A DNA stretch of 5,031 bases from NCBI GenBank assembly GCA_025929005.1, contig JAICND010000148.1, positions 1 through 5,031 of the forward strand, given 5' to 3'. This document shows positions 1-3,917 of the stretch, one piece after another (position 1 is the stretch's first letter; every line of letters begins with the position of its first letter). This stretch comes from Acidimicrobiia bacterium (GTDB lineage: Bacteria; Actinomycetota; Acidimicrobiia; Spongiisociales; ZC4RG35). Below the pieces are notes generated by a model. The model was not told the DNA's origin. It was given only the letters and a program-made list of their open reading frames with translations, and searched no databases. A program made the translations under genes and the position numbers.

Positions 1-770
1 ATGAAAACGCAGGTCAGTTGGTCACCCACGGCACGGTGGACCAAAGCAGCTGCCACCGCCGAGTCGACCCCACCGGACAGCCCGCAGATCACCTGACCCT
101 CGCCGACCTGCGCCCGGATCCGATCGACGGCTCTTTCGATTATCGAATGGCTCGTCCACAGCGGTCGCAGGCCGCAAACCTCATAAAGGAACGCTTTCAG
201 GATGTCACTTCCCCGTTCGGTATGTGTGACCTCAGGGTGGAATTGAACGCCGTAGAGACCCCGCGCCGGATCCTCCATCGCCGCCACGGCAGCTCCCGAG
301 GTGGCGGCCGTGGCGATGAAGCCGGGAGGCGGATTGGTAACTGCGTCCCGGTGGCTCATCCACACCGTGAACCTGTCAGGTACATCGATCAGGAGCCGCC
401 CGGACGATGACACTTCGAGGGTCGTCCGCCCGAACTCCGAAGCCCCGTTATTGGCGACAGTCCCCCCGGTCATGTCGGCGATCAGCTGATGTCCGTAACA
501 GATCCCGAGGACGGGAACACCGGAGTTGATTATCTCTGGATCCATTCGGTAGGCGTCTTCGGCATAAACCGAGGCGGGTCCCCCCGAAAGGATGATGGCC
601 GCAGGCCGACGGCTGCGGACTTCTGATGCGCTGATGGTCCGGGGAACGATCTCGGAATGGACCGCGGCTTCCCGCACCCTCCGGGCGATCAGTTGGGCGT
701 ACTGAGCCCCAAAGTCCATGACCAGGACCGTGTTTTGAGACGTGAGATCTGAGTCCGCTGCCCAACTCAC
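1..770 (-). CDS. guaA: GMP synthase (glutamine-hydrolysing), N-terminal half, cut by left window edge
   Basis: Makes GMP from XMP, ATP and glutamine in the cytoplasm, the last step of guanine nucleotide synthesis. 256 codons are visible; the family is about 510-530 residues, so the rest lies beyond position 1. Seen: a class I glutamine amidotransferase domain (about residues 14-198) opening with TVLVMDFGAQYAQLIARRVRE, the nucleophile Cys91 in GICYGHQ, and the His178/Glu180 pair in QFHPEV. The ATP-pyrophosphatase domain follows, with its P-loop SGGVDS at about residues 232-237. The frame has no stop from the guaB3 end. GTG at 768-770 is chosen because AAAAGG lies 8 nt upstream; the next in-frame start, ATG at 717-719, would remove the first beta-strand (VLV). 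A short extension before VLVxDFG is also usual in actinobacterial GuaA. The gene follows guaB3 by 13 bp, so an operon is likely. Identity is firm; the start is likely. Confidence 0.95.
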   Translation of the reverse strand, partial: MSWAADSDLTSQNTVLVMDFGAQYAQLIARRVREAAVHSEIVPRTISASEVRSRRPAAIILSGGPASVYAEDAYRMDPEIINSGVPVLGICYGHQLIADMTGGTVANNGASEFGRTTLEVSSSGRLLIDVPDRFTVWMSHRDAVTNPPPGFIATAATSGAAVAAMEDPARGLYGVQFHPEVTHTERGSDILKAFLYEVCGLRPLWTSHSIIERAVDRIRAQVGEGQVICGLSGGVDSAVAAALVHRAVGDQLTCVF

Positions 771-775
771 GTCTC
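737..775. repeat. Perfect 10-bp inverted repeat over the guaA start codon
   Basis: GAGACGTGAG at 737-746 is the exact reverse complement of CTCACGTCTC at 766-775, with 19 bases between. In guaA-sense RNA the 5' arm is GAGACGUGAG and contains the GUG start codon (768-770), while the 3' arm lies in codons 10-13. A folded stem would bury the start codon and leave the AAAAGG site just outside. It could be a translational control hairpin, a protein operator or chance. No T-run follows on the minus strand, so it is not an intrinsic terminator for guaB3. The pairing is directly visible; a regulatory role is inference. Confidence 0.5.
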
Positions 776-778
776 GCG

Positions 779-784
779 CCTTTT
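779..784 (-). promoter_or_regulatory. Ribosome binding site of guaA
   Basis: AAAAGG on the minus strand, 8 nt before the GTG at 770. It overlaps the guaB3 TGA stop (784-786) by one base, which suggests translational coupling within a guaB3-guaA transcript. It is the main support for the GTG start. The match to the anti-Shine-Dalgarno sequence is only moderate. Confidence 0.5.
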
Positions 785-1941
785 CATCCCATGCCAACTC
801 TTTGGGCCTTTTGAAGCCCTTTGCCTTCGGTCTGCAGCGAGGGAGCCAGCATTATCTCCGCCTTCTGGAACGCTTTGAGGTCCGAGTATCCGCAGGTGGC
901 CATCGATACTCTCAGTGCGCCGAAGAGGTTGCGACGACCGTCGTTCTCGTGAGCCGGCCCGATCAGGATTTCGGCCAGGCTTCCGAGCTTGCCCACCTGG
1001 ACCCTGGCCCCACGGGGCAAGCTCGGATGGAACGTGGCCATCCCCCAATGGAATCCTCGCCCTGGGGCTTCGTCGGCGGCGGCGAGGGGGGAGCCAATCA
1101 TTACGGCGTCGGCGCCACAGGCAATTGCCTTGGCCACATCACCACCGGTTCGCATTCCGCCATCGGCGATGACATGGACGTACCGGCCGGTCTCGTCGAG
1201 GTGCCGAATCCTGGCGCCGGCGGCATCGGCAATCGCGGTTGCCTGAGGAACTCCCACCCCCAACACACCCCGGGTTGTGCAGGCGGCACCCGGGCCGACT
1301 CCGACTAGCACTGCCGCGGCTCCAGTGCGCATCAAGTGAAGGGCAGTGGAGTAAGAGGCACAACCGCCCACGACCACTGGCACATCGGCTTCCGAGATGA
1401 ACTGGCGGAGGTCAAGGGGTTCGACCCTGGTGGACACGTGCTCGGCCGAAACAACGGTTCCCTGAATAACAAGTATGTCGAGGCCACCGGCGAGGGCGAG
1501 GCCACTTAGATCTCGAACCCGTTGTGGGGTGAGACTCGCTGCGGTTACAACCCCCGCGGCTTTGATCTGTTCGACACGCTCCTTAACGAGATTCGGTTTG
1601 ATCGGCTCGAGGTAGATCTCCTGCATTCGTCTGGTGGCCTTCTCAGTGGAGAGCTCGGCGATTTCCGAGAAGTAGGGCTCAGGGTCCTCGTATCGCGTCC
1701 ACAGACCCTCGAGGTTGAGCACACCGAGTCCGCCCAGATGACCGATCTCGACCGCAGTCGTCGGACTGAGGGCGCCATCCATCGCCGAGCCAAGCATCGG
1801 CAAGGGAAACCGAAATGCGTCGATCTGCCAGCTGATGTCGACATCGTCGGGATCGCGGGTCCGTCGACTGGGGACGATCGCTATGTCGTCGAGTCCGTAC
1901 GCCTGCCGTGCCGTCTTGCCGATGCCGATGTCTATTTCCAC
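784..1941 (-). CDS. guaB3: GuaB3 family IMP dehydrogenase-related protein
   Basis: A 385-residue TIM-barrel protein of the IMP dehydrogenase/GMP reductase superfamily, cytoplasmic. The N-terminus has the GuaB3 signature (GKTARQAYGLDDIAIVPSRR at about 8-27), followed by SAMDGALSP (52-60) and HLGGLGVLN (68-76). The catalytic-loop motif GPGAACTTR spans 216-224, with the presumed nucleophile at Cys221. A phosphate-binding segment DGGMRTGGDVAKAIACGADAV follows at about 260-280. The CBS pair of canonical IMPDH (about 490 residues) is absent, and the length matches the roughly 375-residue GuaB3 group. The C-terminal segment SMATCGYSDLKAFQ (346-359) is also typical. GTG at 1939-1941 is the only plausible start, because an in-frame TAA lies 9 bp upstream. 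There is no clear Shine-Dalgarno sequence; a TAAACT box 6 nt upstream suggests leaderless translation. It precedes guaA, consistent with a purine role. The precise reaction of actinobacterial GuaB3 is not settled to my knowledge; IMP oxidation is possible, but annotating it as plain IMPDH would be too strong. Confidence 0.93.
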   Translation of the reverse strand: MEIDIGIGKTARQAYGLDDIAIVPSRRTRDPDDVDISWQIDAFRFPLPMLGSAMDGALSPTTAVEIGHLGGLGVLNLEGLWTRYEDPEPYFSEIAELSTEKATRRMQEIYLEPIKPNLVKERVEQIKAAGVVTAASLTPQRVRDLSGLALAGGLDILVIQGTVVSAEHVSTRVEPLDLRQFISEADVPVVVGGCASYSTALHLMRTGAAAVLVGVGPGAACTTRGVLGVGVPQATAIADAAGARIRHLDETGRYVHVIADGGMRTGGDVAKAIACGADAVMIGSPLAAADEAPGRGFHWGMATFHPSLPRGARVQVGKLGSLAEILIGPAHENDGRRNLFGALRVSMATCGYSDLKAFQKAEIMLAPSLQTEGKGLQKAQRVGMG

Positions 1942-1947
1942 CCACCG

Positions 1948-1976
1948 AGTTTACCGGCCTGCCCATGTCGAGTTCC
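1948..1976 (-). promoter_or_regulatory. Candidate leaderless promoter of guaB3
   Basis: On the minus strand, TAAACT (1948-1953) fits the actinobacterial -10 pattern TANNNT and ends 6 nt before the guaB3 GTG, so transcription would start at or next to the G of the start codon. GGAACT (1971-1976) lies 17 bp upstream in the -35 position but is a poor match to TTGACA. The absent Shine-Dalgarno sequence supports leaderless expression. The -10 spacing is direct observation; promoter activity is inference. Confidence 0.55.
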
Positions 1977-1987
1977 GGCAACGGAAC
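1972..1987. repeat. Palindrome GTTCCG-GCAA-CGGAAC between divergent promoters
   Basis: A perfect 6-bp inverted repeat with a 4-bp centre, midway between the guaB3 and CPBP start codons. Each half forms part of the -35 position of one of the two outward promoter candidates. It could be a dimeric repressor or activator site controlling both genes, or a by-product of two similar -35 elements placed back to back. No regulator can be named. Confidence 0.45.
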
Positions 1988-2011
1988 ACCGGCTTCGCCG
2001 ACGTTTACGCT
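1983..2011 (+). promoter_or_regulatory. Candidate leaderless promoter of the CPBP gene
   Basis: TACGCT (2006-2011) fits TANNNT and ends 6 nt before the GTG at 2018, the same geometry as the divergent guaB3 promoter. GGAACA (1983-1988) lies 17 bp upstream of it and shares ACA with the -35 consensus TTGACA. No Shine-Dalgarno sequence precedes the GTG. Evidence is positional; activity is inference. Confidence 0.5.
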
Positions 2012-2017
2012 GCCGCG

Positions 2018-2737
2018 GTGGAATCCATACCCAACTCGGCTTGGCGACCGCGCGACTTCTTGTTGGCGATGGCAGGCGGCCTTATCGGGGTCATCGTGGT
2101 GGGGTTGCCGATACTCGCCGCCGGAGGCGAGACCGATGACCTGATAGTCCTCGGCAGCATTGGCCAATTCTCGGGGCATGTGGCAGCGGTCTGGTGGCTG
2201 GCGCGATCACGAGGCGGCGCCGCCTCACTCGGGTTCCAAGTCGAACCATGGGACGGTATCTATCTCTTCGTAGGGGTGGGGCTACAGGTGGTCCTGCCCT
2301 TGCTCGTGGCTCCCGTAGCCGCGCTGGTTGGCGATGGCCAGACTGGTCAGGAGGTAGCCGATCAGATCCGGTTGCTGGGAGGAACCGCAGCCCGGGTCGC
2401 CATGGCTGGGGTGGTGACGATTCTGGCGCCCATCGCCGAAGAGTTGATGTTCAGGGGTGTCCTTCTTAAGTCATTGTCGGCTGGCGGCATCCGCAGGGCC
2501 TCGTTGATAACCGCTGCCTGCTTCAGCGGATACCACCTCTTTGGCTTGACCGGGGATCTCCTGACAGGGGTAATTCTCCTTTTCCCGATGTTTCTACTAG
2601 TCGGATTGTTGCTGGCCCGGGTAACGGTGCGAAGGGGACGATTGGGACCAGCCATCTTCATCCACTCAGGGTTCAACCTCCTGGCAGTCGTAGTCCTTCT
2701 AATACCTCCAGAACTTCTGGAGCAGGCACCCGCGTAG
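2018..2737 (+). CDS. CPBP family intramembrane metalloprotease (CAAX protease-like, Abi family)
   Basis: A 239-residue integral membrane protein. The three conserved motifs of the CPBP/Abi family are visible: EELMFRG (Glu141-Glu142, Arg146), FSGYH (Phe169-His173) and HSGFN (His216, Asn220), whose polar residues form the presumed zinc-dependent glutamyl protease site within the membrane. Hydrophobic segments lie at about 14-34, 42-61, 80-104, 125-140, 160-178, 181-200 and 211-231. GTG at 2018 is chosen because the frame upstream overlaps the divergent guaB3 start, with no other start codon in the gap, and because TACGCT sits 6 nt before it. Starting at ATG 2069 would cut into the first membrane segment. 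The C-terminus ends 1 bp from the convergent trpS stop. In bacteria the family acts in peptide or bacteriocin self-immunity or membrane-protein processing, but the substrate here is unknown and the neighbours give no hint. Confidence 0.88.
   Translation: MESIPNSAWRPRDFLLAMAGGLIGVIVVGLPILAAGGETDDLIVLGSIGQFSGHVAAVWWLARSRGGAASLGFQVEPWDGIYLFVGVGLQVVLPLLVAPVAALVGDGQTGQEVADQIRLLGGTAARVAMAGVVTILAPIAEELMFRGVLLKSLSAGGIRRASLITAACFSGYHLFGLTGDLLTGVILLFPMFLLVGLLLARVTVRRGRLGPAIFIHSGFNLLAVVVLLIPPELLEQAPA
2706..2722. repeat. Palindrome CTCCAGAA-C-TTCTGGAG at the end of the CPBP gene
   Basis: A perfect 8-bp inverted repeat around one base. As RNA it could form a 7-bp stem with a 3-nt loop. It lies inside the last codons of the CPBP gene and 17 bp past the trpS stop on the other strand, the only hairpin seen at this convergent junction. 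Neither strand has a T-run after it, so a terminator role is weak; chance is possible. Confidence 0.35.
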
Positions 2738-2738
2738 C

Positions 2739-3758
2739 TCAGCTGCCGGTGAGTCCGACCGCACGCCGCACTGCGACCATCGTCGATTCGGCCCGGGAGC
2801 GGGCGTCGAGGGCGCCCTTCAACATAATGCGGCCGACCTCTTGGTCTTCCAGAGACTTGAAGCGGGTCCGGATCGGCGTCAATCGCGCCACCACAGATTC
2901 GGCCACGGCTTCTTTGAATCGGCCGTAACCAGCCTCACCGAACTCGGCCACAAGGTCGGGGATCGGACGACCGCCGCACACCGAGAAGATCTCCAAGAGG
3001 TTGGCGATTCCGGGCTTTTCGGACCAGTCGTATCGGACGGTCCGATCGGAATCGGTGACGGCCGACTTCAGCTTTTTACGGACTACGTCAGGAGAGTCGA
3101 GCAGGTTGACCCGCGAGTCGGGATCGAGGTCGGACTTCGACATCTTGGCCGTAGGGTCCTGCAACGACATGACCCGCGCCCCGACCGGGGGGCTGATTCT
3201 ATCCGGAAGCGGAAAGACATCGCCAAAACGACCGTTGAAGCGCTGGACGAGATCACGGGTTAGCTCCAGGTGCTGGGTCTGATCGTCGCCGACCGGAACC
3301 GCGTTTGCCCGATGCAGGACAATGTCGGCGGCCATCAGAACCGGATAGGCCAGCAGTCCAAGGTTCTGACCCGATCGATCGGCCTTCTCCTTGAACTGGG
3401 TCATTCGCTCAAGCTGGCCGATGCTGGTGATCGTCCCCAGAATCCACGCCAGCTCCGCATGCTGGGGCACCTGGCTTTGCAGGTAGAACAAGGAGCGGCG
3501 GGGATCGACACCGATCGCCAGCAAGGTCTTGGCAGTAGTGAGTCGCGCCTGATCGAGGATCTTGGGATCGTAAGGGCTGGTCATGGCATGAAGATCGACG
3601 ACGCAGTAGTACGTCTCGTACTCATCCTGCATCCTGACCCAGTTCTCGAGAGCTCCGATCAGGTTGCCCAGATGCAGTTCACCGTCGCCGGTGGGCTGGA
3701 TGCCCGAGAACACTCGTTTGCGACCTGATGGGTCCTGGCCTGAATGGGTCATTGTCAC
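2739..3758 (-). CDS. trpS: Tryptophanyl-tRNA synthetase
   Basis: A class I aminoacyl-tRNA synthetase that charges tRNA-Trp with tryptophan in the cytoplasm, using ATP. Its 339 residues match the usual 330-340. Seen: a Rossmann-fold start with FSGIQPTGDGELHLGN (17-32), where HLGN (29-32) is the HIGH signature; CVVDLHAMT (52-60); the conserved region GDDQTQHLELTRD (157-169); and KMSKS (205-209), the ATP-binding loop. A helical C-terminal region follows, normally used for anticodon recognition. GTG at 3756-3758 is chosen because GAGGAG is 7 nt upstream; ATG at 3750-3752 would be 13 nt away. A terminator ends immediately before this ribosome binding site and a Trp-rich leader peptide precedes it, so expression is probably controlled by attenuation. 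The gene converges on the CPBP gene with 1 bp between stops. Whether the genome has a second trpS cannot be seen. Confidence 0.97.
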   Translation of the reverse strand: MTMTHSGQDPSGRKRVFSGIQPTGDGELHLGNLIGALENWVRMQDEYETYYCVVDLHAMTSPYDPKILDQARLTTAKTLLAIGVDPRRSLFYLQSQVPQHAELAWILGTITSIGQLERMTQFKEKADRSGQNLGLLAYPVLMAADIVLHRANAVPVGDDQTQHLELTRDLVQRFNGRFGDVFPLPDRISPPVGARVMSLQDPTAKMSKSDLDPDSRVNLLDSPDVVRKKLKSAVTDSDRTVRYDWSEKPGIANLLEIFSVCGGRPIPDLVAEFGEAGYGRFKEAVAESVVARLTPIRTRFKSLEDQEVGRIMLKGALDARSRAESTMVAVRRAVGLTGS

Positions 3759-3765
3759 TGATTCA

Positions 3766-3771
3766 CTCCTC
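3766..3771 (-). promoter_or_regulatory. Ribosome binding site of trpS
   Basis: GAGGAG on the minus strand, 7 nt before the GTG at 3758. It is the strongest Shine-Dalgarno sequence in the window and decides GTG over the ATG two codons later. It begins 2 nt after the last T of the terminator, leaving no room for a promoter between terminator and gene. Confidence 0.85.
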
Positions 3772-3773
3772 GG

Positions 3774-3805
3774 AAAAAATAGAGCCGGAGGGTAGGCCTC
3801 CGGCT
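3774..3805 (-). terminator. Intrinsic terminator in the trpS leader (attenuator, arms 3:4)
   Basis: On the minus strand AGCCGGAGG (3797-3805) pairs perfectly with CCTCCGGCT (3783-3791) across the 5-nt loop CCTAC, followed by CTA and six T (3774-3779). This is a textbook rho-independent terminator. It also ends transcripts from the histidine kinase gene. Because the trpS ribosome binding site starts 2 nt further on, trpS transcripts must read through it, which makes it an attenuator rather than a simple gene-end terminator. Confidence 0.92.
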
Positions 3806-3834
3806 ATCTCTGCGATCTCGCGCGTTGGGGGCCC
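3794..3834 (-). promoter_or_regulatory. Candidate antiterminator pairing in the trpS leader (arms 2:3)
   Basis: On the minus strand GGGCCCCC (3827-3834), just past the leader stop codon, can pair with GGAGGCCT (3794-3801): six Watson-Crick pairs, one G-U and one C-A mismatch. The second arm takes five bases from the 5' arm of the terminator plus three loop bases, so the two structures exclude each other. Found by eye, without folding energies; a different or longer pairing may be the real one. Confidence 0.5.
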
Positions 3835-3849
3835 GTCAGATTGACGACC
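3830..3849 (-). promoter_or_regulatory. Leader hairpin using the last Trp codon and stop codon (arms 1:2)
   Basis: On the minus strand CGTCA (3842-3846) and TGACG (3834-3838) form a perfect 5-bp stem around the loop ATC. It extends through GGT (3847-3849) with GCC (3830-3832), one U-G pair and one bulged G. The 5' arm lies within about one ribosome footprint downstream of the Trp codons, and the 3' arm contains the leader stop codon and part of the antiterminator arm. A ribosome stalled at Trp would block this hairpin and free the antiterminator arm. Confidence 0.55.
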
Positions 3850-3880
3850 ACCACCAGGAGCGAGGCGCTACATAGGTCAC
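3836..3880 (-). CDS. trpS leader peptide with three consecutive Trp codons
   Basis: A 14-codon open frame, VTYVAPRSWWWSSI with the GTG read as fMet, ending at TGA (3836-3838). Codons 9-11 are TGG TGG TGG (3848-3856). Trp is the rarest amino acid, and it is also the substrate of the enzyme encoded downstream. The peptide itself probably has no function; its translation senses charged tRNA-Trp. GTG at 3878-3880 is chosen because TAGAGT, a TANNNT -10 box, lies 7 nt upstream, predicting a leaderless mRNA. The frame continues upstream into the histidine kinase gene (ATG at 3911-3913), but that start would lie upstream of the predicted transcription start. Runs of Trp codons in short leaders are the known mark of trp attenuators, including actinobacterial trp operons and an auxiliary Streptomyces trpS. 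Confidence 0.85.
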   Translation of the reverse strand: MTYVAPRSWWWSSI

Positions 3881-3887
3881 AACGCGA

Positions 3888-3917
3888 ACTCTACCGAGCA
3901 GGTATCGGCGCATGCAA
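3888..3917 (-). promoter_or_regulatory. Candidate promoter of the trpS leader
   Basis: On the minus strand TAGAGT (3888-3893) fits TANNNT and ends 7 nt before the leader GTG. TTGCAT (3912-3917), 18 bp upstream, matches the first three bases of the -35 consensus. The TAG of the -10 box is also the stop codon of the histidine kinase gene, so the promoter sits within that gene's 3' end. Activity is inferred from position and sequence. Confidence 0.6.

Noticed and set aside
448..765. 105-residue minus-strand frame starting at a TTG
   Set aside because: It is a shifted reading of guaA; the guaA frame carries the conserved amidotransferase motifs over the same bases.
737..784. Inverted repeat as a plus-strand intrinsic terminator (CGCCTTTTC follows)
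   Set aside because: The T-run is only four bases and separated from the stem, and no plus-strand gene ends there.
742..1308. Plus-strand 188-residue frame opposite guaB3
   Set aside because: It is antisense to a highly conserved gene and has no recognisable motif or ribosome binding site; long open antisense frames are common in GC-rich DNA.
1835..2017. 61-residue N-terminal extension of the CPBP protein
   Set aside because: It would overlap the conserved N-terminus of divergent guaB3, and the residues are low-quality shadow sequence. GTG at 2018 with its -10 box fits better.
3759..3890. T-box riboswitch as the controller of trpS
   Set aside because: No T-box consensus or specifier-loop arrangement is visible, and the leader is too short. 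The in-frame Trp codons plus terminator fit peptide-based attenuation better.
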